From Glycine soja (taxonomy: Eukaryota; Streptophyta; Magnoliopsida; Fabales; Fabaceae), in NCBI RefSeq assembly GCF_004193775.1, contig NC_041008.1, positions 4,542,731 to 4,606,730 of the forward strand: DNA of 64,000 nucleotides. The letters run 5' to 3'. Below the pieces are notes generated by a model. That model saw only the letters and a program-made list of their open reading frames with translations. It was not told where the DNA came from and made no database searches. This document shows positions 38,218 to 51,600 of this stretch, piece after piece. The position numbers and the translations under genes were made by a program. The number at the start of each line of letters is the position of its first letter. Positions within the stretch are counted from its first letter, which is position 1.

Positions 38218-41200
38218 ATGAAACAGAGCAACCAAAATTTTGTGGAGGAAATATTTATGCATATGAATGCTTCATGTTTGGTTCCACGTTGGCGACTTAG
38301 ATTCGATAACTGGGTAGCAATTAGTTATAGCTTTCACGTTTATGAGCAAAATCCACGCGATTTTTTCATTAATAACGAGTTTCCAAACACGCACTAAATC
38401 AATACTAATTAAGAGAACATAATTAAGCACCACCTAAGACAACGCAGACTAAAAATATTTCTTATATGAAAAATGTGTATTATGCCTGGCTATTGGTTAT
38501 CATCAATTCCATAAATTTATGTGGAAAACCAAACTGTTCAAACACTTTAAAAGGAAAAAAAAATATCTCAAATCTGAAAGAAGTGATTTTATTGATAACA
38601 AGTTCACAGAGGTACATTGCTACATCTTTATAATTAAAGATGTATGTTTGGTTTTCTTATGGCAATTGGAACATAAAAAGTTCAGACTAACAGGTATCCA
38701 ACATGAAGGGCCAAAACGTGCCCCACCCCACATTATTATGTTGGTGACACAAACTATAAAATAAACATTTGAATTAATGAAAAGCAGCTACCACAAGCAT
38801 GGTGTCCATTGCCTATGAAAATTGATGACCAAAATGGAGCCAAATGGCTATTCCAAAATTTAAATAATATTCAATACAAGACCTAGACTGTTGAAATGCA
38901 TGAAAATATAAATTTCATTCGTCCTGTGAAATAGAAGCAAGTTGTTCAATGATTATATCAAACTAGGAAATCCTCTTTTACACTTTCAGAGCATAACCGT
39001 TCCAAGAAATAGAGTTAACAAAATCTCATCTTTTGATCAAACATGTATATGCAGTTGCAATATGACACTGCATAATATATTCATAAAAAATTATGTGTTT
39101 CGTAAAAAAAAATGTTTTCCCGTGTATATAGTTATAGGAGCAGATAAAAATAAAAAGGAAAAGAAACGTATTGGCATATCTCTTTTGCAGATAATAAATA
39201 TATTCTCCATGATAGTCAATCCTATAAAAGTCAGTGTAAAACTAAATGATAAACTAGTTGAAAACTTATAAACTATTATAAGATAAGAGAAGCTAAAAAA
39301 ATTAGAAGTTCATAAGCTACCTAATTTAAATGAAAGTGTTTAATAAGATTTACTGATAAACTAATTCATGATTACTTAAAACAACATATTTAATAAGTGA
39401 TAATTAATTGGCAATTACCAAATTTAAAGGGTACATTATAATAAAACCCTAAAAAAAAGTACAAACATGAAATGAAAACAGTAAAAAGGTCATTCAATCT
39501 TGAATACCTTTTACAGTAAGAAAAAAAAAAAAAAGAGTTTGCATTTTGCACGTCTGAGTGTTATCGTGTTGATCAACGCTAAGGTGGTACCTTTCAGTGC
39601 CGTTTCAAGTTAGGAAATGGCTACTGCCAGTTTTTATGTCATTAGTTATGTCCAATCCTCTTCTCAAAATTTTGATGTCCAATCCACTTCAATATTAAAG
39701 GCGAGTTTGTTTCAACTTTAAAAATTTAATGTTATGTTTTTTTTTTAAAAAAAATATTATAATGTACCCTTTATAAAGATTTTGTTTAAAAATTCAATTG
39801 TTATAAATTTTGTAAATATTTTTTTTTAATTTAATTTTATTCTTTAAAAAATGAACAAAAAGCCCTAAAATTTTATAAGCAAAAATTATATTTAGAAACA
39901 GGGTACAATGAGTACTTTAACCCAGATACAAGATCTTCACAAGAACATTTCAATGGAAAAGAAAGAAAAGAGATAGGTTACAGGATCAATGCATCAATCG
40001 GGAAAGGAACATTAGGCTTAAACCATAGTTATAATCTTACCTTTATTAAGTCTAAAACACGATTGAAATTAAAATAAAAATACTAAAACATAATTTTATT
40101 ACGCATAATCCAAATAGGTCCCACTACATCATGCCAAAACAGATTACAAATAAAGCACAACTTTTTTTTTTTATGAAAACAAAATAAAATACAATGGTCA
40201 AAGATATCATTAACTATTAAGCAATACCTCATATCCTAGCCATACATAAAGCCCTAATTCTGTGACCTTTTTTTTTTCTTGTTCCCGTGTACTAAAATAT
40301 ATATGAATCAGTTTAATGAAAGTCATGTCATGCTACATAACACAAACCAGATTAATAAATATATTTACAATTACACATGTTATGATTGGTACCCATTTCT
40401 TTTTAAAGAATAATAATAGGGTTGCCCAAAAATTCCAGTCCAACAAAATAAATTAATTGAATTAAATTGATGTTCAAATTTTGTTTTTCTACATAGTTAA
40501 TTAACTTTTTTGTTTTTTAGCTTAATTACAAGGTTTTGGACCATATAAAGTAAACAATATTTTATATGCATTAATTTATATATATAATTCATAATATTTT
40601 AAAAAATCATCCTCCACATTCTGTTTTAAAACAAAACTTCATGTTGGTATTTTCAAATAAACCTAAATATGCATTTGCATTAAATATTTAAAATATTTTT
40701 TTATGGTTCATAATAATTCTATCTTAATTCGAACAAGATTTCCTAAAGTAAAAAATACATATGATCTAAATTTAAAAAAAATCTAATTTCTTATAATAAT
40801 TTTAACTTTCATGCAACTAATTTATTAAACTAGCTATCAAGCACCTGTTTGATTTTATTGGATTGCTTATTCAAAATCCATTCAAAGTAATGCAATACGA
40901 ACAAAAGAAGCTAAATTTTGGCACGTGGGGTACCGGGAGTTTTATGAATAGGTTAATCCAAAACTTTGTTTGACAAGAGATTATGGAGTGGATGGAGTTA
41001 TTAACAATTCCTTTCGTTGGAAAACGTGCTTGGTGAGAAGATTGATTATTTGTTTATTGTAAGTATCCTTCATTTTGGAAGAGAAGGAAGTATACTTTGT
41101 GAGGTATACAAAATAAATAAATAAATAAGGTAGGGTCTGAATATAATAAACAAAATACATCATGTGTAGAAATATAATAGATTAAAAAATAAAAATGCTA

Positions 41201-44200
41201 TATATTCTGCCTATTCAGTAGGAATTGCACAACCCTAAATGATGAATAGTGACGTGGATCGATACCTTTCGTAAAATAAATATTAATCGTTTTAAAAAAT
41301 ATATAAAATAAGCTTTTGATGAAAAATACCAATTGTGCAGATTTTATGAAAACGGTTTCATACTGATCAACATTTTCTATTAAAAAAAACTAAATAAATA
41401 GGAAAAGTTTAAAAACCTTTGCAATTGCAATAAGAGTATAAAACCAGTTTGCTTAAGTGATTGTCGGTACTCTAGAGAATGCACAACACACACTCACAAT
41501 AATAACAACAATGCTACTTTTGTTCACTTTAATAACAACAATATTCTTTACTTTTTACATGTTATAGACATGAGAAAATGAAGTTTTTATTTGTTCTCTC
41601 CATGAAAAGCAGAATCGAATGAAATGCTATCGATCAAAAGGTTAATGAGAAAAATCTTGCATACTTCTTTTATAAAAATGTCAACATCGAAGAGAATAAT
41701 CATTCTCTCTCTGTCACATGGTTGACTGTGTTTAACGGTTTGAAGTGTTCCACACCACGTAGATACGCTAGGCTCTATTAGATAGCTCCCTACAAAGTAG
41801 AGAGAATAAATAAATGTTGACATGAAGTTATAGTCTGATTCTTTTTGTTCTAGACAGAAAATTGTATATTGATCATGAACCCATGTAATATCTCTAAGAT
41901 CTTTCATTTCTTGTTGTAGTTTATAATAATCACATTATGTTAACATCTTACTTTCTTATTTAGTTAATTTACTGGTTAAGGTATCTGAAGTTGAGTGTGA
42001 TATCAATTAGCAAATGCTGAGAACTTGTGAAAAGTTGTTCTGTCATCTTCTTAAGCAGCACTTGTACCTGTAGAGAATGTTTACATTCCATGACATTGTT
42101 CTCTACTATATGTCTCAACATTTTCAGCAAGCATAGAAATATCCATCTATAGGTAGTGTTGGGATGCAAATAAATACCACAATGGCATTTTGGTATCCTA
42201 TAGTACTTAGCATTTTGCAGGCCCACAAATGCACATAAAGAAAGAATGCTTAGGTTTCTTTATTTATAGTATTTAGTAGTTTAAGTAACTAAAGCTTTGC
42301 GAATGGTAGTTACCAAAAAATTGATGTTTTACTTCACTGACTTACACTGCAACCACTGTGTGGAAGATTTGCTAGTGGGGTGGTGATAGTGTTGGTCAAA
42401 AAGACATGGAAAGTAACATTAAACAATAAAGTATTTGATGGAAGGAGAGAGTGAATTATAAATTAAGGTATAATTCTTGCACAAGACAAACAACTCTGTG
42501 ACAGGTAACCTAATTACCTTTCTGATTTATAAATAATCATGAAAATCTATTCTGAAATAAGTGATATAATCCCCTTGCCTCAACATTTGTGTTGATGTTT
42601 TTAGAAACATAAATTAAGGGTATGTTTGGACAAACTACTCCAAGAAACTTTTCTAAAGAAGAAAATTAAAAAAAATGAAATAAACTTTTTCATAAGTTAA
42701 AATTAGCTTATGCATAAGCTAATTTGTAGAAGTAATGACATGAATTTCTTGTCTCAAAATCCTTTTGCAGTGTGCTTGATGTATTTGGAAAGTGCAACAT
42801 AAGCACAATTGTTCTATTGTTGAAAATCTGACTTCAAATTTTTGTCTAGCTTAACTTCCTAGTTTATATTGATTTCTATATGTAATTCTCTACTCATGAA
42901 TGAAAAAAACTCAACGAATCATTATGTATAACTCTAGCGTCTTTATGTATTTGTTACTCAAAGATCTAAATTCTAATCCTGCATCTTCAAAACTGTTTGA
43001 TTAGAAACTGGAGAGGTATTGTTCATGGCAGAGGACAATGCATAATTGGTACATGTATGCATTTTTGCTTATTCTAAATATATATATCTATATAGCAGTT
43101 AAAAAATTTATAATTTGGGAAGATAAAGTATAGGAAGGTGGCTTTGTGACAATAATTGGAATGTTGCACAGAAACAAGCATGTGTTTCAAATTGTTGATT
43201 TACCTAAGCTGTACGTGGCAAAACCTTCTCCCTTCTTACATATACAGACAATAAACTCATAATTGGGGCCTCTCGTATGACCAGGTGTATGACTACTAAC
43301 GAGTCTAGTGTAAGTTGTATCACATGAAACAATGATGTCTAACAATTTCATGATTTCAACATAAAAATATATGTAATTCCATATAAAATTGTCGTTATCT
43401 TTTATTTATCTTTATTTTATTTTATTGTATATATGCTCATAAAAAATACACCTAAAAAGCTGGAGGCATCCCTTTACACTTGAAATCCAATGAAAGGAAG
43501 ATTAATATCAAGTTTGGATTAGATTCAATTTTTCCCATAGTTTCAAAATCGCGAATTGAAAGCCAAAACAACAAATAGTTGCTTCCACTTTTTCAATATT
43601 CACCTTGACTTTGGGTCCCAGAATCAATTCCAGTGGTTATCCAAACATGCTACAAGTGTTTTATAAGACATCCTCAATGAATATCTTAGTAAGCACTCAG
43701 TCTAAAGCTAAAGTATGCAAATTCTCTACAGCTTACTTGCACTTCACGAGCACAGCATGTTAAGAATCATCTAGTGATATAAATAAAAACTAATTTTTAT
43801 TATCAAAGAGTCCAAATAAAAATAACATTAGAAAGAAACTACTAACATCTCTAAAGCTCAAATAAGCTTCCAAGTGATACTGTGATAGCATTCTGAATCT
43901 AGATCCTCTGAAGTAGAAAAGTGTGCAAACGAAAACTCTTGGTACAAAATCAATTGTTTAAATTTTTAAAAATACTGATCCATAGATCATGTAGATGTGA
44001 ATATTCACTCCCGCTGTACTCAAATAATAACATACACTTCTTTGAGATATATTACTCAAGCTAATTTGCCAGGGCAATAATCAATTACAGTCAAGTAAAA
44101 GTCATGCCATACATAGCCTGTACTTATTTTGATGCATACACATTCACACACATATGGAATTATCTACCATAGAGTTCAAACCACTAATAAAGACACATCA

Positions 44201-44263
44201 ATTGTTAGAAGCTAATTAAAACACATCAGCAAATGCTAGTATAAGATTAAGCAATGCACTTTA
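38218..44263. other. Intergenic DNA downstream of the HD-Zip gene
   Basis: The first few hundred bases are presumably 3' UTR; I see no canonical AATAAA close to the stop. Further on, text rich in ATAAGCTA-type words (about 39.24-39.42 kb and 42.61-42.73 kb) looks like a dispersed legume repeat family. No gene is recognised; the open frames at 41587-41907 and 41969-42226 are without homology I know. Confidence 0.5.
42700..42725. repeat. 26-bp perfect palindrome in a MITE-like stretch
   Basis: The sequence AAATTAGCTTATG is followed by its exact reverse complement with no spacer. It sits about 80 bp inside a stretch beginning GGGTATGTTTGGACAAAC, an opening I associate with a dispersed legume repeat. 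Confidence 0.8.
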
Positions 44264-44552
44264 TCATGCTGCTTTCCAAGAAGAAAGTGGAAGAGTATCA
44301 GAATCCTTCCATGTAGATAATTGACAAACCATCCCCATATATCTCACCCTTGACGGACAAAGCCCCAATGCTCTGATTAAAGTTCTCAACTTTGGTGATT
44401 CAAGGAATAATGCACATGTCTTTTCCTTAGTAATGAACCCAAGCCAATGCAAGATGAGATGGAGTACAACCCTTTTTTGCAGCCAGTTCATTAACCCTCT
44501 TGAATATAGTCTTATTCTACTCCAAATTTTCTGGCTGAAATATAGGCAGAGA
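44264..44552 (-). pseudogene. Aldo-keto reductase pseudogene, C-terminal fragment
   Basis: Read on the minus strand from 44552, the text gives LPIFQPENLE, a stop, NKTIFKRVNELAAKKGCTPS, HLALAWVHY, a stop, GKDMCIIP, a stop, then ITKVENFNQSIGALSVK. This is the conserved C-terminal third of plant NADPH-dependent aldo-keto reductases of the auxin-induced/IN2-2-like (AKR13) group. About 20 codons expected after GALSVK are missing. GEIYGDGLS follows, then a frameshift, and the next frame ends STWKDSDTLPLSSWKAA before a stop at 44264-44266, the normal C-terminus of this group. So the original stop is retained, while three in-frame stops, one deletion and one frameshift make it non-functional. The N-terminal barrel exons were not found upstream (to about 46 kb), so it is a fragment, either retroposed or left from a decayed gene. 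Confidence 0.85.
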
Positions 44553-44889
44553 TTGCAACAGATTTAAACATATACACACAAGATTATACTTAGGTATCAA
44601 TGATTCACATTTTAAAAGACAACAAGCCATTTAATGTTTTCATTCACTCCCTTTTCTTTCTCTTTCTTTGTTCTTTTTAAAGCAGTTACTTCTCAGGCAA
44701 ATCATCTTCGTGGTTGAACACTTGCGTTTAATAGTCACTTTGTAGATGATAAAAAGTTATTTCTTTTAATGACTATTTAAAGCAGGTCGATTCTTTCTAA
44801 TTGCTCCACGGCGTTTGTATTATACAAGAACCGTATAGAAATCAAAAAGTATTTCCAATTGTACTTATCACTAAAATCAATAAAGACTC

Positions 44890-46900
44890 ATGACCTTAGT
44901 GTTAGTTAGGGTTGACTTTGACTTAAGTTTTTTTAAAATTCTTCCTGTAGTATGTGTGATCAACTTCCTTGCAGAATTCGCAACCAGCATAGTAATGTTG
45001 CAAAAAGCTAATCAGACGTTCTCTTTTGTTATTGTTGTTGTTGGGGAGGTGGTAATAAGAGGTTCTTCTTTGAGTTGTAAGAACATCTAAAATGCATGAT
45101 TGCTTAAATGAGTTGTTTATCAAAAATTTGTGAGTATTACAATGTCACATAGATTTAAAAACTTTACACAAAAATTTGTTCCAATGCTAAAGTTGTTAGA
45201 GTGAACGCTTAACTTGAGCCACAATAAATTTTATAATTGAAAAATAATTCTTTAATTGGTAAGAATGAATTAAGCAATTGTGGCTTATATAAGCAACACA
45301 CTGCCAAGTCATATGTTCCAATAGTAAAAACTTGTTAAGCAATATTGCTTAATTTTAAGCAATTTATGAAACATCTGCGTTGGAGATGCTCTGACACAAT
45401 ATTTCTTCATTTATTTATAGACTAGGGATGGAGAAAGGTGGAAAAAAAAACTAATAACAGAAGAACTAGACCTCAATATCAAGCTTGCCTGTTAAAATTT
45501 CAGCAATATCTTGACTCACTAGTCTCTACTGAGCATCTGCAAGTTGACATAATAGTTGGATGTTACACCACAAGATGTTATATGATTTCTCTTCAAACCA
45601 AAGGTGGAGGGAAATAAACAAACAAAAAGCTATAAACAGATGGGTAGGTTCAATCAATAAATATGGAATAAAATTGGAGTGGAATAAGAATAAACAAATA
45701 AAAATCTTGTTGATTACTTGCCTTCAGGAATTATAAGCAGATAGATAGCTTGATTTTAAGGAAAAATAAGGTTGACGCACCAGAAGAATGAGTGACCTTT
45801 CTTACTTCAGCAACACCAGTCACTGGCCAGAATCATTTGCTTCGGCACCGCCATTTTATCAAAATGGATAAAATTAAATTAGAGACAGGGGAGTCATCAG
45901 TCATTACCTACTCAACTTATTAAAAAAGGTTGCAATTAGAGACATCAATGTTAATAGTAATTGGTGGACGTAAGAGAGAAAACAAAAGAGACTAATTTCA
46001 GCCACATTTTTAGAGTATTTAGTAAAAATTAGAGCGTGTATGTAGCAAAAGCCCAACGAATATTGGATATATATCGACCAGAAGTAATGTTGGACTTGGA
46101 TCTATAATTGTCTATTTGATTTGGACCAAAACAAGATAAAAGGTAAAGAAATCAATGTAATTATGTTTTTTGAGGAGAAGAAATCAATATGATTATTTCA
46201 AAAACAATTTTTTTACTGCAAGTTTCAAAAAGAAATTGTTAATAGAAACATTGAGATAATATTAATGCATAACTACAAAAGAAAACTTCTCTCTTGCAGA
46301 CTTTTACAAGGACTAAAGAAGCATCAACTAGTTCCACAACAAATTTGAGAACAACCATGTGAATTTGAAATCTGTCTAGTTCGTCAAGTAATAAGTTAAA
46401 AAATCATGTGAATTTGTAGCGACACGGATTCATTGTAATGAATCATGTTTATATTAGAATAACTACTTTTCTTCACAAAAGACGGAGTATTTTTTACTCA
46501 AAAGAACGAATTTTGTACTAAATGTATAAATGAATTAGCTTAGCTTCATTCAAACCAATCAAAATTCAATCTATTGAGAGCTATATGTTCATATAGAAGG
46601 ACCCTTTTTTTTGTGGCAACAGTTTGTGGAACACTCAGCTTTCGAGAGGTTTAGTTTCGATAATATTAATTATTAATTAATAATATAATATCGAAGATTG
46701 ATGTAAAAGAAACTAAAGTAGCTGTCTATTTCTACTTCAATGGGTGATTAAATATTTAATACATTCACCCTTTTCATAATAACTTTCACATTGCCTAAAC
46801 AAAAAGTTAATTAATTACATTTTTTTAGTGATCGAATGATTGTTCATGTAATGGCCCAATTACCGTTTAATGGGCTTAGACTAACGTTTGACTTTTGGGA
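44890..46900. other. Intergenic DNA
   Basis: No gene is recognised. Text near 45370-45393 (CATCTGCGTTGGAGATGCTCT) resembles the ends of common plant MITEs, but no matching left end was found. A near-palindrome of 40 bp (TTCGATAATATTAATT...) is at 46656-46695. Confidence 0.45.
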
Positions 46901-46907
46901 GTTACTT

Positions 46908-48607
46908 GGTGTACCTAATTTTTGCTGGGACACCCAGCACGTAAGGTGAAATGGCAAAAATGCCCTTCACCATATTAATATAAATAAAGCTACAGTGTCC
47001 ATACGATCTTCTTCTTCCTCTTGTCCCTGTACCTACAGCTACTGCCACCACGCGCATCCTTCTTCTTCCTATTCCTACGGCCACCGCCACCGCGCGCGCA
47101 TCCTTCTTCTTCTTGTTCCTATGATCACAACTGGCCCATTCATCTTCTTCTTCCGCTTCTTGTTTGTCTTCCTCTTCTTATGACACTTCTTCTTCTTGTC
47201 ATCATTCATATTCATGATTGTTCCTGGCAGTTTTTCTTCTTCCTCCGCTTCCCACGCCGCTGTGATTCTTCTTCTTCGTCTCCAACAAAAAAAAATGGCA
47301 TTTTTCTGAAAAAACCCCATATGAATCAACAATTCGTATGAATCATACAGATTGATAATCCGTATGAACCATACGGATTGTTGATCCATATAGTTTTTTT
47401 TGTTGAATAATTTTTTTCCAATTTTTCTTCTTCTAAATTTGTTTTTTCTGGAAATTTTTAATTTGTCAATTATTATTTAAATTGTTTCATAGTGTAATTT
47501 TGTTTTGTAATGTTAGTGAAATTTTATAATTTTTTATGATATATATGTTAAGTATTGATTTTATTTACAAAAAATATATTAGTTATTACTAAGATTAGAT
47601 TAGATTGCTAAAATTAAGATTAGACTAATGAAACAATTAATTTTCAATATTGTTATATTATATTTGTCTAACTTTTTAAAAAAATCGAAAAAAATATTTA
47701 AAAGATATTGAATTTGTTACTTATCAAAATATTGAAATCATATTTAAAAATGATTTAAATTTTTTAGTTTCAATAAATATTTAAATGAAAATTTGTAATA
47801 ATTAAAATTTGATATAAAAATATTAAAACATAATTTTTAATTGTATAATAATTCTGTTAGTTATAAAAATTATGAAACCAAAATTTAAAATTTAAAATAT
47901 GATAAGATTTTTAGTTTAAGATAATGATTGAAATCAAATTTAAAAATATATTTGATTTAGTAGTTATAAAAAATATTGAAACCAAAATTTAAAGTTTAAA
48001 ATATGATAAAATTGTTAGTTTAAGACAATGACAATGATTGAAATCAAATTTAAAAACATATTAAATTTGTTAGTTATAAGAAATATGGAAACAAAAATTT
48101 AAAATATGATAAGATTATTAGTTTAAGGTAATGATTGAAATTAAATTAAAAAATATATTTAATTTTGTAGTTATAAAAAATATTGAAACTAAAATTTAAA
48201 ATTTAAAATATGAAAAGATTGTTAGTTTAAGATAATGATTGAAATCAAATTTAAAAATATATTTGATTTTGTAGTTATAGAAAATATTGAAACAAAAAAA
48301 TTAACTGAATTGATTTGAGTGTTCTATTAATAATACAAGAGAGCATAACATAAATTATATTTTTAAACAAAAATAAAAAAAATCTTATGGGCCACATACA
48401 GATTGGAAATCGGTAGGCCTAATATGAATTGACAATTCGTATGGACCTACGGATTGATAATCTGTAAAAAAAAAAAAAACGGATCACAGTATAAAAAAAC
48501 TCATGTATAAAAAAACTCATGAATTGGCGATCCTTGAAAAAGTGAAAGATATTTTTATTCTTTTACTGTTTTGCTTGGTGTCCCAGAAAAAAAATACTGG
48601 ATGCCCC
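46908..48607. mobile_element. Non-autonomous TIR DNA transposon (~1.7 kb)
   Basis: The left end (46908-46975) and the reverse complement of the right end (48540-48607) share a ~60-bp inverted repeat around CTGGGACACC(C/A)(A)GCA, flanked outside by GG(T/C)(G/A)T(A/C)CC-like text and inside by a shared TTCAC word. Sub-terminal repeats of ATTCGTATG / CATACGGATTG also occur at both ends (47325-47390 and 48400-48470). The interior has a CT-rich, triplet-like region (46995-47300) and a tandem repeat. No transposase is visible. TIR form suggests a Mutator-like element; no clear target duplication was found, so the superfamily is uncertain. Confidence 0.65.
47856..48295. repeat. ~100-bp tandem array, about 4.3 copies, inside the TIR element
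   Basis: The unit contains TAGTTATAAAAAATATTGAAAC, AAAATTTAAAATATGATAAG, TTAGTTTAAGATAATGATTG and AAATCAAATTTAAAAATATA. Unit starts fall at about 47858, 47961, 48071, 48168 and 48272 (spacings 97-110 bp). More decayed copies may extend left to about 47660. Confidence 0.85.
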
Positions 48608-51600
48608 TAGAAAATCCCTTAAACTTTTACTCTTGGAACTTAAATGGTAGAGTATGGGCTTATGATTATACCTGAAAAGTTAGGGTAGGCCTTTATAGCC
48701 ACCATTGATTGTGGACTCAAACATAAAGCCAAGATGGGCTTATCAACATTGCTCTAATCAAATTGCGTGTTTTATCATCAAATATGAAAAGACCGCCTAA
48801 CAATTATATCATCTTTAAAATAAAATATAGGATCTATTCATTTTTTTTATTGAGTTCAAATCAAAACACCCTATAAATATAATAAAAGAAAACCATCGAT
48901 GACACTAAGTGTGGATCAAGTAATGTAGGATTGTTTTAGTTTAAGCAAGAATTTTGAATTCGAGTTGGATTGTCTTTGATAGAAAACACATATGATTCAA
49001 ACAAAAATAAAAAAGAAAGTAAAGTTTTGTTTACTCACTGATATAATGAAAAAGAATTTAAAAATAAAAATCAATCATAAAGAAAAAACAGAAGACAGAA
49101 AATTGAGGTGATGTAATTTACGTTCTTGTGATAAAAATTACAAACAATTAACGAGGTCATACATGAGAATTTAATTAAAATACATTCATAATATGTATAT
49201 TTTTGTACACAATAATCTAATCATTGATTGTTATATAGTTAAAATTCTCATTGTTATTATTATATAAAAAATATATATAGACTTTTATAATAGTTACTTA
49301 AAAAAATCATATTTAAAACAAATTTCAATTAATTGATAAAATATTGTCAAATTGAGTATAACCTCATGCAACCCTCGAGGAACCAAATTAAGTATAACAT
49401 ATTTTAATTATATTTTCTTTTTGCATCTTCATAATTCATGTTTGACAAAAGACATATTGCCGCCATATCGTTGTCCATCCGAAAAAAGTTGTCTACCCAA
49501 AACGAAACTAGTGTGTATCAAGCTAGGGACACAAATAACATGTGAGATTACAATATTTAATTCATGTTAAAAGTCCCTCGATGGCTAGATGTCACTTCAT
49601 TTTGGTCAAAACCCGATGTCATAATACAATTTGGACGTTAAATTAATTATGCTTTTTTTTTTCCAACCTCTGATTCCTTGTGTTGAACAATTCCAACTTG
49701 AATTATTTCAATGGAACCAAAACCAGTCAACCTCAAGACCAGAGAACGGTTTCAGTTTCATGCCCTGAAGACACGCACCTACCTGGTATATTCCGAGGGT
49801 TACAACAACATTATTATTGTTTATTCATGAAATGAAATTCTTATTCCGTACGTCTATTACAGTTTTGGTTATGATGATATATTGTTGCAATATTGCAGCT
49901 AATATTGTAACCATGAAGAAATTGCAGTAGAATTAGTAGGAAGATGAACATGCATGAGGCCATTTTGGAACATGCATGATTATTGCACTTTATATACTTT
50001 CCATTGCTGGAAATGGAAGTTGGAGTTGAAGTTTTCTCAATTTGAAAGTAGGTCACATTGTTATTATCTATGTTAATTAATATAAAATAGTTGTAACAAA
50101 TAACAATCAGAACGACCAAAATCCACTTGCCTTAATATAGTATCTACTCTTGACTCATTTATAAATAAACAAATTACTTTATATATTAGACTCAAGTATA
50201 AGTATGTCTAATTAATTTTACTATTATTTAATGATATAATTCCTAAAATATTTTTTATTTAAATGTACCTCTATTTTATTCATAATATAAAGTTTTAATT
50301 AAGAATATTTTAAAAATAATTTTATTTTTTATTTGAGATTAACAAAATCGAATGACTTCAAATAATTTTTTTAATAAGTGGGAAAGTAATTACCTTTAAT
50401 GCAGATGAAATATTATATACATGTGTAAGAGTAGTTTTATTTTTAATGATTTTGACGGACTCATCTAGGTATATATGGTGATACTGTTTTTTTTCTCCAG
50501 GGACTGTGATCAATGAAGTGCAGAGTGACACACTTATAAAGGCATTTTATCATTGAAGTTTATCAGAGAAATTTAAGCAGTGTAGTAAAAGCAAATAGGA
50601 AATTACCTGTACCTATAGCTAGCTACCCAACTGAAGCAATTAATGTAATTTATGTGGATGAATCACAATCCTAAGAGGGTATAGGCCTATAGCCAAATTT
50701 CGTAGTCACCTTCAATTGCTTTCATGAGATATATTGTATTTATGATGGGAAGAACTTTCGGGCAAAAGACTGAAACATTTTGGAACCAAGTGCGGCAAGC
50801 CTGACCAAAAGTGAATCTCAATTTAATAGCTTGCTGTGACTCTCCACGGAATACACACTCAACTTCAAGGGTGCACTAAAACATAGTATCAAAAGTGTCT
50901 GCTATCATTTCTCCTAAATTTACGTGTAATTAAATTTTAGATTTTTTTTATCGGTAATATTAAATATTAATTTTTGTTTGAATGAGAATGATTCAAACTC
51001 TTCCCTTTTCTTCTCATAACTTCAATTCTTATGTTTCTTTTCAATCATCAAATCAAGTCAATTTTATATTTTTTTTACATTAAAGTTTAGTAATCATTCA
51101 AAAGATCAAAAGGCACGAAGATATTTCATACTATCTACTCATATATAAACAAAAAAACTTATCTAAAAAATTGAAATTCAAATAAACTGATAACTAAAAA
51201 AAAAACTGAAATGTTTTATTGAATGGGATCAAATTCCAAATTTAATTTTAAAAATTAATCCAATCAAAATCAGACCTATACATTTGTTATATATATATAT
51301 TTATTATAAATTTATGATATCACTCATATTTATATTTATATTTATTTTATATCTATAAAGTTATCACATAATTTATACTTATTTATGAAAAATATATTTA
51401 ATTATATATAATGAATTATAAATGAAATATTTTAAATTTTAAACTATCTTTTCCTTATGTTTAATATATATATTTAATATTTATTTAAAAAATTAAAATT
51501 AAAATAAAATAAAAAATGATCCTATCCAAATTGTTGTAGATTAGATTAGATTGATAGTATAAGTTCCCTGATAAATAGATTTATACCTTTAATAATATTG

